NCBI RefSeq assembly: GCF_026107415.2 | Contig: NZ_JAPCHX010000010.1 | Location: 1-52,874, forward strand | Direction: 5' to 3' | DNA from: Microbacterium sp. MPKO10 | Lineage (GTDB): Bacteria > Actinomycetota > Actinomycetes > Actinomycetales > Microbacteriaceae | DNA: 52,874 nt | Part shown: positions 24,763 through 33,540 of the stretch, one piece after another | Layout of the letters: the number at the start of each line of letters is the position of its first letter | Numbering within the stretch: position 1 is the stretch's first letter | The notes under the pieces: generated by a model | What the model saw: only the letters and a program-made list of their open reading frames with translations | Told to the model about the DNA's origin: nothing | Databases searched by the model: none | Made by a program: the position numbers and the translations under genes

Positions 24763-25446
24763 ATGACCACCCCACGCAGCTACCCCTCGACGATCGCGGA
24801 TGCGGTCACCCACGAGATTGTCATCAAGAAGTCGCGCTTCATCGCACATGTCGCTCCGGCAACAAGCCCGGATGCTGCAGACGACGTCGTCGCACGGGTG
24901 AAGAAGCAGTACTGGGATGCGCGGCATAACTGCACGGCGATGGTCACTGGGCTTCTCGGCGACCAAGCGCGCTCGTCTGACGACGGCGAACCGTCCGGCA
25001 CCGCGGGCGTTCCCATGCTGGAGGTGCTGCGGCGGCGCGAGCTCACCGATGTGGTGGCTGTCGTCACGCGGTATTTCGGCGGGGTCAAACTGGGTGCCGG
25101 CGGACTGATTCGCGCCTACTCGAGCGCGACTTCTGAGGTTCTCGATCGTGCGGTTCTCGTGCGCCGCGCGACGCTGACGCAGCTGACCTTCGACGTGGCG
25201 CACGCGGACGCGGGCCGCATTGACAACATGCTGCGCGACTGGGCACCGCAGCATGGAGCGCGGCTCGGAGAGGCGACGTACGGCAGCGAGGTCACTCTCG
25301 AGATTCACGTTCCGCCCGAAGCCGTTGACCAGCTGTGCGCCGAGATTGCGGGGGCATCTGCGGGTGCGATCGTTCCGACGATTGGGGCGGAGCAGATCGT
25401 CGACATCCCCCGGAGCGGGCCACCCGCCTCCCCGGACCACTCGTAG
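24763..25446 (+). CDS. YigZ/IMPACT-family protein
   Basis: 227 residues from an ATG with TAGGCT seven bases upstream and no ribosome site, so probably leaderless. The N-terminal IMPACT domain shows IKKSRFIAHVAPA, then ARHNCTAMVTG, SSDDGEPSGTAGVPMLEVL and VVAVVTRYFGGVKLGAGGLI. The C-terminal half is the DUF1949 ferredoxin-like domain. IMPACT proteins are conserved from bacteria to man. The eukaryotic member controls GCN2, while the bacterial role is unclear and may involve nucleic-acid or ribosome binding. Confidence 0.9.
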   Translation: MTTPRSYPSTIADAVTHEIVIKKSRFIAHVAPATSPDAADDVVARVKKQYWDARHNCTAMVTGLLGDQARSSDDGEPSGTAGVPMLEVLRRRELTDVVAVVTRYFGGVKLGAGGLIRAYSSATSEVLDRAVLVRRATLTQLTFDVAHADAGRIDNMLRDWAPQHGARLGEATYGSEVTLEIHVPPEAVDQLCAEIAGASAGAIVPTIGAEQIVDIPRSGPPASPDHS

Positions 25447-25521
25447 CCGAGCGCTACCGGCATGATGAAGGAGCGGCGCAGCACGAAGGCAGCACAGTGA
25501 CGGACGCACGTGACAGCTCGA

Positions 25522-25570
25522 ACAGCATCCGGAAGACGCCGGCCCGCGCGGCCACAACACGGGATGCTGT
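25522..25570 (+). terminator. Hairpin after the IMPACT gene made of two GGATGCTG copies
   Basis: ACAGCATCC (25522-25530) and GGATGCTGT (25562-25570) are exact reverse complements around a 31-base loop, which can itself fold as GGCC-CGCGC-GGCC. It lies about 75 bases after the stop. This is the second inverted pair of the over-represented octamer placed behind a gene. Confidence 0.55.
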
Positions 25571-25675
25571 CGCAACTCACGCTCGACTCCGGGCACTCCG
25601 TCGCCAGCAGCAGTAAAGTCGATTGCTGGCGCGTCGCGCAGGTCGACCACCGCACGTGCAGCGAGAGGGGAACGC

Positions 25676-26254
25676 ATGGCATCGACGCTGACCGACGTGG
25701 ACTGGCCCGTGCAGACGGCGAGGCTCAGCATTCGTGCGGCACGCGAGGGTGACGCGGATGCTGTCCGCTCATACCGGTGTGACCCGGGGGTTGCCCAATG
25801 GATGCCCTCAGATGCGTTGGACGCTGAGACGTTCCGGGCGCAGTTCATCGAGTCGCGTCGCCTCGCATCTACACTCGTGATTGAACGCGACGGGCGCATC
25901 ATCGGGGACCTTCTGGTGCGCGTGGGAAACGCGTGGGCGCAGGACGAGATCGTCGACGAGGCCCATGGGGTCGAGGCGGAGATCGGGTGGTGTCTGGCGC
26001 CCGAGGAGTCGGGAGTTGGCTACGCCACAGAGGCCGTCAGGGCGATGATCCGCGTGTGCTTCGAGTCGCTGGGGCTCCGGCGGCTCACGGCCGATTGCTT
26101 CGCGGATAACGCGGCGTCGTGGCGCCTGATGGAGCGCGTTGGGATGCGCCGCGAGTCGTACACGGTGCGTGACAGCCTGCATCGAACAGGCAAGTGGCTC
26201 GACGGCATGACCTACGCTTTGCTGCGTGAGGAATGGGAGTCCGGCGCTCGGTAG
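25676..26254 (+). CDS. GNAT-family N-acetyltransferase (RimJ/RimL type)
   Basis: 192 residues, ATG with GAGAGGGG upstream. The GNAT core shows RLSIRAAREGDADAVRSYR at the start, EIGWCLAPEESGVGYATEAV as the acetyl-CoA-binding loop (a variant of Q/RxxGxG/A), and LTADCFADNAASWRLMERVG as the closing motif. Members of this subgroup acetylate protein N-termini or small amines; the substrate is unknown. It stands alone after a terminator-like hairpin. Confidence 0.9.
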   Translation: MASTLTDVDWPVQTARLSIRAAREGDADAVRSYRCDPGVAQWMPSDALDAETFRAQFIESRRLASTLVIERDGRIIGDLLVRVGNAWAQDEIVDEAHGVEAEIGWCLAPEESGVGYATEAVRAMIRVCFESLGLRRLTADCFADNAASWRLMERVGMRRESYTVRDSLHRTGKWLDGMTYALLREEWESGAR

Positions 26255-26286
26255 CCGCTGTCGTGTTCAGCGACGAAGCGATGAGG

Positions 26287-26703
26287 TCAGCGAGAGTCCC
26301 CATTGCGCTGCCTGGATTTTCTCACCATCAGAACGATTGCGGCTGGCACGGAGAAACACAGACCCAGCACGCCAACGATGACGCCGGCCACGCCGCCCCG
26401 CCATCCCCACGCGTCAGGATCGACGAGTCCTGAAACGAGCATCAGTGCACTCATGGCGACGAATAGGACGCAGCCAACAAGACCGAGTGTGAAATTCGTC
26501 TGCGTTGAAAACTTCTGCAGTGTCATCAACCCGCCCACGATCACGGACGCGCCGAAGAATAGAATCGCTGCTCCGAACCACGGGCTGCCGATCATGCAGA
26601 TCAGGGCGCCAACGAGGGTGAAAATAGCGCCGGTGATAATTAACAGGATGCCGCGGCGATGCTGCTTCCGCCGGTAGTCGCGGGCATACTGCTCAAAGTC
26701 CAC
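26287..26703 (-). CDS. Small membrane protein of unknown function
   Basis: 138 residues from a GTG with TACACT six bases upstream (leaderless). After a short basic start (YARDYRRKQHRR) come four membrane segments, beginning GILLIITGAIFTLVGALICM, then about 44-62, 70-90 and 103-128, and a basic end (RKSRQRNGDSR). I recognise no domain. It is divergent from the decayed PH-like gene with 35 bases between starts. Confidence 0.7.
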   Translation of the reverse strand: MDFEQYARDYRRKQHRRGILLIITGAIFTLVGALICMIGSPWFGAAILFFGASVIVGGLMTLQKFSTQTNFTLGLVGCVLFVAMSALMLVSGLVDPDAWGWRGGVAGVIVGVLGLCFSVPAAIVLMVRKSRQRNGDSR

Positions 26704-26738
26704 CGTCTCAGTGTATTGATCAGCCGAATCTCCGGCCG

Positions 26739-27193
26739 GTGGCGCGTGCCAGGTGCGGACTCGCTCTGCTCGGTGTCGTCCTCTATGCGCTTCCGCTGCT
26801 CATGGCAGGGCCGGAGGACCGTGCAGACGCGCAGTTCTCCGCGGTGATCGGCTTGGCGCTCATCGTTCTCGGCCTCGTCGTGCTGGCGCTCTATTTTCGT
26901 ACGCGTGTGGTCATTGATGAGCATGGATTTCGGCTGGAGTCGTCATGGTTCCACGTCCCCCTCAAGCGCATCGCGTGTGGCAGCATCCGCTCTGTTGAAA
27001 CAGCGTTCATCAGACCAGGCGAGTGGGGCGGCTAGGGCTACCGCGTGATGATCGGCCGTTCTGCGTTCGTCGTCAAAGCGGGGTCGGGGCTCGTGATCGA
27101 AATGCGAGAAGGCAAGCTGTTCGCGATCACGATTCCGGATGCTGATGGGGCTGCCACACCCTTCTGCGCGAAACAGAGACCGCGAAACGTTAG
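26739..27193 (+). pseudogene. Decayed membrane-anchored PH-like domain protein
   Basis: The frame runs from a GTG through two membrane segments (LALLGVVLYALPLLM and VIGLALIVLGLVVLALYF) into a PH-like domain (RTRVVIDEHGFRLESSW, VPLKRIACGSIRSVETAFI, RPGEWGG), then meets TAG at 27033. Translation resumes in frame with GYRVMIGRSAFVVKAGSGLV and EMREGKLFAITIPDADGAA. Related proteins read GGWGYR here, so Trp has become amber. A second lesion lies near 27155: an extra AC shifts the frame, after which TLLRETETAKR and a stop appear in the shifted frame. Two lesions favour a pseudogene over a sequencing error or programmed readthrough. The end overlaps the convergent DUF4190 gene by four bases. Confidence 0.75.
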
Positions 27194-27594
27194 TAGTTCG
27201 ACGGATCGCTGACCGACGTGGCTGCAACGGCAATAACCCAGAATGCCGTGACGACCAGGATCACCGCGAGTGTCACGTATCCGGTGACGAGCCCGGCGAT
27301 CGCCTGGCCGTGTCCGGTTCCGTTCAGCTGGCGTGAGCGTGACAGCCCGATGTGTCCGAGGATGACGGCGACTGCCGCAGGGAGGAATCCGAAGAATGCG
27401 GAGAACAGCCCGATCACGGGGATTGGAGACCAGATGCCAATGACGAGACCGACGATGCCGAGAATCATCGAGGTGATGGCGAGACCGTTTGACGGTGGAG
27501 CAGGAGCGTACATTAGCGGCGCGATATAGGGTGCGGGCTGGGCGTACGGCTGCTGCGGAGGTTCCTGAGATTGCCCTGGTGGTGGGTAGTTCAT
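27190..27594 (-). CDS. DUF4190 membrane protein
   Basis: 134 residues. A Pro/Gln/Tyr-rich start (about 40 residues) is followed by LAITSMILGIVGLVIGIWSP, a second hydrophobic hairpin with AAVAVILGHIGLSRSRQLNG, and IAGLVTGYVTLAVILVVTAF. This is the DUF4190 pattern, in which the GHI/GLSRS segment is characteristic. TACGGT six bases before the ATG suggests a leaderless mRNA. The function is unknown; the Pro-rich tail may bind partners. Confidence 0.85.
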   Translation of the reverse strand: MNYPPPGQSQEPPQQPYAQPAPYIAPLMYAPAPPSNGLAITSMILGIVGLVIGIWSPIPVIGLFSAFFGFLPAAVAVILGHIGLSRSRQLNGTGHGQAIAGLVTGYVTLAVILVVTAFWVIAVAATSVSDPSNY

Positions 27595-27637
27595 GACCTA
27601 ACCGTAGAACAGCCCGAGGTGCCGAGGCGGCGTTCCG

Positions 27638-27652
27638 GCCCCGAACTGGGGC
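27638..27652 (-). terminator. Short GC stem after the OsmC gene
   Basis: GCCCC and GGGGC pair around a 5-base loop, one base beyond the OsmC stop on the minus strand. It is weak on its own. Confidence 0.35.
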
Positions 27653-27653
27653 G

Positions 27654-28214
27654 TTAGCCTTTGACGAGGTCGACGGTCACCGGCGTCGCATTCGCGAACA
27701 GGTCGAGCACGGGGCAGTGCGCGTCAACCGCAGCGTGCAGCTCGTCGTAACGCTCCTGGGTCTCGGGGCCGGTCACGGTGATGGTGAGTCGGACGTCGCT
27801 GAAGCCCGGGCGCACCGACTCGTCGATGCCGAACAGTCCTGTGACGTTGAGGTCGCCCTCGGCGGATGCTTGGATGTCGTCGACCTGAATTCCGAGGTTC
27901 TGTGCGTACAGACGGTAGACGACGATCTGACACGAGATGAGGGCGCCGAGTGCCACCTCGACGGGGCTTGCGGCGACGTCGTCTCCGGCGAGGGCGGCCG
28001 GCTCGTCGACGGTGAACGTGTGCTTTCCGGCGCGGATTGTCGACGCCACCGACCCTGCGCCCTCTCCTGTCACGGTGTAGGTGAGGTTGGCACTCGACGG
28101 AGCGTTCTGATTGCGCTCGCCCCACGCGGTGCCGGCGGAGGTGAGACGTTCGGCGCGCTCGTCAGCGGTGACGGCGGGAACGGATGCTGGTGCGGCGGTG
28201 TCGGTGAGAGTCAT
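27654..28214 (-). CDS. OsmC-family peroxide-reducing protein
   Basis: 186 residues; ATG with AAAGGA upstream. The two reactive Cys of the OsmC/Ohr fold are present: Cys95 in GALISCQIVVYRLYAQ and Cys167 in DAHCPVLDLFANATPV. The glycine-rich DEPAALAGDDVAASPVEVAL precedes the first. OsmC-like proteins reduce organic hydroperoxides with thiols, usually lipoyl groups. An OhrR-like regulator is encoded 14 kb away, but I see no matching TTAG-N4-CTAA operator in front of this gene. It is divergent from the GH43 gene. Confidence 0.88.
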   Translation of the reverse strand: MTLTDTAAPASVPAVTADERAERLTSAGTAWGERNQNAPSSANLTYTVTGEGAGSVASTIRAGKHTFTVDEPAALAGDDVAASPVEVALGALISCQIVVYRLYAQNLGIQVDDIQASAEGDLNVTGLFGIDESVRPGFSDVRLTITVTGPETQERYDELHAAVDAHCPVLDLFANATPVTVDLVKG

Positions 28215-28356
28215 GAGGGACGTCCTTTCGTTGTGCTCAGGCTAGAAAGACCAGGGCACGATGCCAAGAACGAGGCGTCATGCGCCGTAATACGGCACCG
28301 CTTACGCGGGGAGCGCGAGCAGGCAACCGGATGCTGCTGCGCAAATGTTCTTTCCG

Positions 28357-28393
28357 CCGGAGTCTTGACGGAAAAATGACTCGTCCCTTAGAT
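28357..28393 (+). promoter_or_regulatory. Promoter and shared repressor element before the GH43 gene
   Basis: TTGACG (28365-28370) and TTAGAT (28388-28393) are 17 bases apart. The stretch 28357-28377 (CCGGA-GTC-TTGACGGAAAAAT) matches 18 of 21 positions of the element at 32227-32247 before the ROK gene. TCCCT-TAGAT-AGGGA, an inverted repeat, overlaps the -10. An untranslated leader of about 160 bases follows. Confidence 0.65.
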
Positions 28394-28558
28394 AGGGAGC
28401 GAACCACTGAGGGGAACCGACGACAGCCGCAGACGACAGTTTCGGGCGTCGCCGACCGACACACCCCCGATGATCATTGTCGTGCCGCGAAGCGTCGCGT
28501 GCCGACGCTGTCGCGCATGCCTGCGCGGCGACTTCAACGAAGAAGGAGTGACGAAGAG

Positions 28559-31500
28559 ATGCGTTGGAAATCATTGACGGTGAGAGCGGCAGCAGTCGCA
28601 GCCACCGCCGCATTTATCGCGGGGGTGGTGCCGCCAGATACGGCGGCTGCCAACCAGGATCCGCCATCGGTGGCCTCGCAGTCATCTGGTGCGACATACA
28701 CGAACCCCATCAGCGAAGGTGTCGTCGACACATTTCCTGATCCCACCATGATCAGAGGAAAGGATGGAGCCTGGTACGCGTATGGCACGACGAATCCCAT
28801 CTTCAACAGCGATGGGGAGGAGGGCGAGCGCATTCTGCCGATGATGCGATCGACCGACATGGTGACGTGGGAGTACGTGGGCGATGTCTACGAGAAAGAC
28901 GGCGATCGCCCGGACTACTGGTCGCAGGGCACGCGCCCGTGGGCGCCCGACATTCGCTATGTCAACGGTCAGTACACACTGACGTATTCGCTGTCGAACG
29001 GCGGTGTCGCGCTTCTCACTGCTCCGACACCGACAGGGCCGTGGGAGGATCACGGCTTGCTCGTCACGGGAAAAGGGGTAGAGGGATGCCCGACGGGCAA
29101 CATCGACCAGGCGCTCTTCACCGATACCGACGGAACTCACTACTTCTATTGGGGCAGCTACGACATGCTGTGCGTCTCGGCGATGAACGAGGACGCCACT
29201 GCCCTCACCGGTGACGTAACTCAGATCGCTCAGGGCCGGCGCATGGAAGGTGCCCTCGTCGTCAAGCACGACGACATGTACTACCTCATGTATTCAGATG
29301 CCGGATGCTGCGATGGATCGTTCAGCGGCTACACCGTGAAGGCTGGTCGCTCAGAGAGCCCACGTGGTCCATTCGTTGACGACGACGGAGTCGACCTGAT
29401 GTCGAAGAGCAGCAATGCAGGCTTCGTCCTCTCCGCAAACGGCAACGGATTCACGGGGACGGGACACAATACGATTCAGACAGACCTCGCCGGTCAAGAC
29501 TGGCTCGTGTACCACGCGATTGAGACAGCAGACCCGGACTTCCCGCCCGTGGGCAACCTCAAGCTCTCGAAACGACCACTCATGATTGACCGCCTCGATT
29601 GGATTGATGGCTGGCCAGTCGTTCGTGCGGGAGCCGGGCCTTCGAACGGCGAAGAGACAGCGCCCGTGACGACACCGATCGTCGGGTCGGACTTTGCCGA
29701 CGGCTCGCTGCGATCGTGGAAGACGCGCGGTCGAGGCAGCGTCGACATTGCGACGGACGACGATGCGGGCAAGCATCTTCGCATAACCGCGGAGGGAACG
29801 GGCTCCAGCGCAATGTCTGGCGCAGCCACCGTCACGAGCCAGAAAAAGGCATCGGGCGACCTGCGTGTGCAGACCGACATTCGGTTCACCGCTGCCGACG
29901 CGGACGCGTCGGCCGGTGCCGCGGGCTTGGTGCTCGGAAGCAATGGGCGGAACGGCACGACGGCATGGGTCGACGCCGAATCGAACGAACTGCGTATCGA
30001 GATTGTGCACGGCAGTGCCGTCGTCACGGAGTCGGCCTCTCTTCCGGAGGCGTTCGACGCCAGCACCTGGCATGTGGTTTCCGTCGAATGGCGAGGGAAC
30101 ACAGTGACGGCGGAGGTCGCGAACGATGGGCTGGCGGAACCGCTAGCCGTCGTCACAGCGACGGCGCCCAAACAGGCGTCGTCGAAGGGGTCCGTGGGCT
30201 TTGCGGCATCCAATGCCGTCGTCGATGGTGACAACATCAGCGCAGCGACGCTCTACACTCCCGTGACGCAGCGCGTTGCCGACCCGGCACCGGGAAAGCT
30301 GTTGAGCGAGTACTCCGACGACTTCGATGCAGACGGAAACCCCGCTGATAACGACGATGCCTGGAGCTGGGTGCGGGGGCAGGCCAAGGGCTCCGGTGTC
30401 AGCGACGGCTCGCTTGTCTGGCCGACGAACGGTGACGAACTCTTCAGGGAGACAAATACGGCATCCGTTCTGCTGCGCGATGCCCCGCGGAACGACTACA
30501 TGGTCGAGACGAAGGTGACGTTCGATCCGACCAAGGCTGCGCAGCAGGCGGGTCTTGTGCTCTATGAGCACGACGACAGCTATCTCAAGCTGACGCATAC
30601 GGCTCTTCCCGTCAACCGTATGGGGTACGTCGAGCACGTGACTGAGTTTGGCAAGGAGGGATCACGCCCGACGACGACACCTCCAACTGCCGTGGCGAAC
30701 GCACCGATGTTTGGTGCGGCACCAGCCGAGACGACGTGGCTGCGACTCTATGTGCAGCGAGATGACGAAGGAGAAGAGTATGACGTGCGCATGGCTTCGA
30801 GCACCGATGGCGAAAACTGGCAGTGGGGAGGGGTCTGGTCTCTGTCGACGCTCGGCGACCTGCGGATCGGGCTGCTTGCGATGAACGCACAGGGAGCCGA
30901 CGCGACATTTGACTATCTGCATACTTATGACATGAAGGGTGAAGCGTCACAGCATCCGGCGAGCTGGCCGCTGCCAATGCCGTACGGCACGGCCGATGAC
31001 CGGGCGGAGATCACGCCCGGACCGGACAACTCGATGGTTCTTGACCTCGAGACACGGCCGCAGGATGCCGAGCAGGGTCGTGTGTGGATGCGCGACACGT
31101 ATGTGAATCACTTCGAGGTCGACGGCGAGACGCTGTACGTTGCGACAGGAACGACGAAGGTGGCATCGCTCGACAAGGCCGGGCCGTGGAACGACGGGAT
31201 CTACATGTGGACGGCTCCCGCGATGGACGGACCGTGGACGCTCGTCGACACGACGTCGCTGCGACCCGACCAGACGAAGGGCAAGGTGTGGTCGCCCGAG
31301 TTCGTCGACGAGAACACCGATGAGCGTGTGGTCGTCGCGGACTGGCAGACCTACAAGCATCCCGATGACCCCGCAAAACGTGCGGGCAACGTCTGGGCGC
31401 CCGAGGTGCAGTTCATCGACGGCACGTGGTACATCATGGCCACCATGGGTGACCCGTCCAAGCTGACCGGCACCTTCATGCTGGCAAGTGAGGGCGGCAT

Positions 31501-32122
31501 CGAGGGGCCATACCGCAACATCGAGGGGAGCATCGAGCATCCTCTGGGCGATCCGGTCAGAGCATCGAACCCGCAGTATTACCACATCGACGGCGGGCTG
31601 TTCCACGAGGGCGACGATACCTATCTCGTGCTGCACAACGACCTGTACTCGAAGATGACACCAGACATGGAGAACCTGGAGCATCCGACCAATCTGCCGA
31701 AGTTCGATCAGCAGCCGTTCTCGCCCGAACCGTATCTGGAGGGCGCGACGGTGACGAAGGTGGGCGACAAGTACTACTTGATGCATGCGGCCTGGGCGAA
31801 TAAGACAGGCGACGGTGAGGATGCTGTCTGCTCGTACATCCCGGATTCGGGGAAGAAATGGCAGTACGACGCGATCGTCGCCGTGTCTGACTCGTTCGAA
31901 GGACCGTACTCGAAACGCTATACGGCCGGGGTTGGAGCCGGACACAACAACATGTTCGTCGACGAGGATGGGACGGCGTGGATGACGTTCTTCCGCAACC
32001 CGGCACACGGCTATTGGGCTGATCCCGACCGGGTCGATGACTCCGCCGTGGCTGGTGTTGTGCGGCTGGAGCACGCTGGTCCGTTCGGCGATCTGTTGTA
32101 CGTGGAGCGCCCACAGAGCTGA
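28559..32122 (+). CDS. Secreted protein with two GH43 glycosidase domains
   Basis: 1187 residues; the ATG at 28559 follows AAGGAG and begins an export signal (about 1-32). Domain 1 (about 45-370) is a five-bladed GH43 propeller with the expected acids: Asp61 in FPDPTMIRG (base), Asp131 in WAPDIRY (modulator) and Glu230 in RMEGALVV (acid), plus a conserved TGTGHNTI. Two concanavalin/laminin-G-like beta sandwiches follow (about 380-575 and 585-815). A second GH43-like domain (about 840-1187) keeps WAPEVQF and LEGATVTKVGDKYYLMH, but I cannot find the DP base motif. Arabinan, arabinoxylan or a related plant or algal glycan is a likely substrate. No sorting signal is present. The ROK operon downstream carries the same promoter element. 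Confidence 0.9.
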   Translation: MRWKSLTVRAAAVAATAAFIAGVVPPDTAAANQDPPSVASQSSGATYTNPISEGVVDTFPDPTMIRGKDGAWYAYGTTNPIFNSDGEEGERILPMMRSTDMVTWEYVGDVYEKDGDRPDYWSQGTRPWAPDIRYVNGQYTLTYSLSNGGVALLTAPTPTGPWEDHGLLVTGKGVEGCPTGNIDQALFTDTDGTHYFYWGSYDMLCVSAMNEDATALTGDVTQIAQGRRMEGALVVKHDDMYYLMYSDAGCCDGSFSGYTVKAGRSESPRGPFVDDDGVDLMSKSSNAGFVLSANGNGFTGTGHNTIQTDLAGQDWLVYHAIETADPDFPPVGNLKLSKRPLMIDRLDWIDGWPVVRAGAGPSNGEETAPVTTPIVGSDFADGSLRSWKTRGRGSVDIATDDDAGKHLRITAEGTGSSAMSGAATVTSQKKASGDLRVQTDIRFTAADADASAGAAGLVLGSNGRNGTTAWVDAESNELRIEIVHGSAVVTESASLPEAFDASTWHVVSVEWRGNTVTAEVANDGLAEPLAVVTATAPKQASSKGSVGFAASNAVVDGDNISAATLYTPVTQRVADPAPGKLLSEYSDDFDADGNPADNDDAWSWVRGQAKGSGVSDGSLVWPTNGDELFRETNTASVLLRDAPRNDYMVETKVTFDPTKAAQQAGLVLYEHDDSYLKLTHTALPVNRMGYVEHVTEFGKEGSRPTTTPPTAVANAPMFGAAPAETTWLRLYVQRDDEGEEYDVRMASSTDGENWQWGGVWSLSTLGDLRIGLLAMNAQGADATFDYLHTYDMKGEASQHPASWPLPMPYGTADDRAEITPGPDNSMVLDLETRPQDAEQGRVWMRDTYVNHFEVDGETLYVATGTTKVASLDKAGPWNDGIYMWTAPAMDGPWTLVDTTSLRPDQTKGKVWSPEFVDENTDERVVVADWQTYKHPDDPAKRAGNVWAPEVQFIDGTWYIMATMGDPSKLTGTFMLASEGGIEGPYRNIEGSIEHPLGDPVRASNPQYYHIDGGLFHEGDDTYLVLHNDLYSKMTPDMENLEHPTNLPKFDQQPFSPEPYLEGATVTKVGDKYYLMHAAWANKTGDGEDAVCSYIPDSGKKWQYDAIVAVSDSFEGPYSKRYTAGVGAGHNNMFVDEDGTAWMTFFRNPAHGYWADPDRVDDSAVAGVVRLEHAGPFGDLLYVERPQS

Positions 32123-32134
32123 GTGGGGGCCGAG

Positions 32135-32167
32135 GAAGGGGCGTCTGTTTCGTGCGGGCGCCCCTTC
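32135..32167 (+). terminator. 9-bp stem after the GH43 gene
   Basis: GAAGGGGCG (32135-32143) pairs perfectly with CGCCCCTTC (32159-32167) around a 15-base loop, 13 bases after the stop. It separates the GH43 gene from the ROK operon. Confidence 0.7.
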
Positions 32168-32226
32168 GCCGTGCCATGCGCCGCATTCGTTCTGACGGCG
32201 TCAGAATTAATCGGGAAAGTTTTTTG

Positions 32227-32247
32227 CCGGATGGTTGACGGAAAAAT
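32227..32247 (+). promoter_or_regulatory. ROK-gene copy of the shared repressor element
   Basis: CCGGA-TGG-TTGACGGAAAAAT lies 24-44 bases before the ROK start and repeats the element before the GH43 gene. It sits in a T-rich/A-rich imperfect dyad (TTTTTTGCCG ... CGGAAAAA), which suits a ROK-type operator. TTGACG would be the -35 box; no strong -10 is visible. Confidence 0.6.
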
Positions 32248-32270
32248 TCGGCACTGAGAGCCTTGCTCGT

Positions 32271-33506
32271 ATGTCAACGGCGAATGGTGTGCGAGCCCTG
32301 GTCCGCAGAACGCACGAAGAGCGTGTTCTCAGTGCACTTCGTGCGCATGGTGCGCTCAGTCGCAGCGAACTCGCGCGACTCGTCGGGCTCTCGCGGACGA
32401 CCCTGTCTGAGATCACCGCTCATCTTCTGTCGCGCGGTGCGATCGTCGTCGCGGATACCGATGCCGACGTGCGTGCCGGGAGTGGACGGCCGGCCGAGCG
32501 CCTCGCCCTCGACCCGGGCGCCGGTCAGGTGATCGGCGTCGACTTCGGGCACCGTCGTGTGCACATCGCTGTCGCTGACGCCTCTCACGACGTCATCGCA
32601 TCCGGACGCGAAGAATACGCGAACGGGGCGCCCTGGAGCGCTCGCGTGTCGACGGCGTTCGACCTGATCGACAGGCTGAGCCGTGAGACCGGCGTGCACT
32701 ACGGCGCGTTGCAGGCCATCGGCATCGGAGTTCCCGGACCGTATACCGGGAAGACCGGTGAGAGCAGCTCCGTGGGATGGAAGACCGAGCTGGCACCTGA
32801 TGGCGTGCACGATGCCTTCGAGGAGCGCTTCGAGACTCCCGTCTTCGTCGACAACAACACACGCCTCGCGGCGCTCGCGGAAGCCAGCAATCGCTCCGAC
32901 ATCGTCGACAATCTCGTCTACCTGCGGCTGTCTGACGGCGTCGGTGGGGGACTCGTCGTCAACGGGCGGCTGGTCTCGGGCTCCCGAGGATTCGCCGGCG
33001 AGCTCGGGCACGTCACCGCGACAGCATCCGGTGTTGCCTGCCGCTGCGGCAAACGTGGCTGCCTCGAGACGGTCGCCTCGGTTCCTGCGATCCTCGCCGC
33101 ATGCCGCGACAGAGGCGTCGCCATTGACACACTCGACGAGCTCGGCGCGGCCGTCGCGAAGGGAGACCCCGACGTCGATGGAGTCCTGCGCGACGTGGGG
33201 TCGGCCATCGGACGCGTCCTCGGCGCCGCGGCGATGACTCTGAACCCGCGCGAAGTCGTCATCGGCGGCGAGATCATCCGGATCGCCCCCGTCATCGTCG
33301 AGCAGGCCGCCGCGACGATTCGCTACGAGCTCTACCCCATTCCCGCGGAACAGCCGCTCGTCGTGCGCCCGGCACAGCTCTACGACAACGACGGAGCGCT
33401 CGGCGCGATCGCCGCGATCTTTCATCAATCTCCGCTGCTCGCCGGATACCCCGAGCCGGCAGCGCCCGCCTCGCAGCACCAGTCGCAAAGGAGCGCGCAA
33501 TCATGA
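32271..33506 (+). CDS. ROK-family transcriptional repressor
   Basis: 411 residues. The ATG at 32271 is chosen; the upstream in-frame TTG is part of the -35 box. The N-terminal winged helix is clear ([20 protein letters not shown] then [20 protein letters not shown]). The sugar-kinase-like ROK core has [50 protein letters not shown] followed by LGH, and the zinc motif [10 protein letters not shown]. It should bind a sugar or sugar derivative and release DNA. It leads an apparent operon with an ABC importer and two sulfatases, and its promoter element is shared with the GH43 gene, so those are its likely targets. Confidence 0.92.
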   Translation: MSTANGVRALVRRTHEERVLSALRAHGALSRSELARLVGLSRTTLSEITAHLLSRGAIVVADTDADVRAGSGRPAERLALDPGAGQVIGVDFGHRRVHIAVADASHDVIASGREEYANGAPWSARVSTAFDLIDRLSRETGVHYGALQAIGIGVPGPYTGKTGESSSVGWKTELAPDGVHDAFEERFETPVFVDNNTRLAALAEASNRSDIVDNLVYLRLSDGVGGGLVVNGRLVSGSRGFAGELGHVTATASGVACRCGKRGCLETVASVPAILAACRDRGVAIDTLDELGAAVAKGDPDVDGVLRDVGSAIGRVLGAAAMTLNPREVVIGGEIIRIAPVIVEQAAATIRYELYPIPAEQPLVVRPAQLYDNDGALGAIAAIFHQSPLLAGYPEPAAPASQHQSQRSAQS

Positions 33507-33540
33507 CGCTTGCACACACCCGAACAGATCGAGCATTGCC

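Noticed and set aside
25497-25616. 39-codon GTG frame between the IMPACT and GNAT genes
   Set aside because: It coincides with the inverted octamer pair and inner GC stem, which are better read as a terminator region; no convincing ribosome site.
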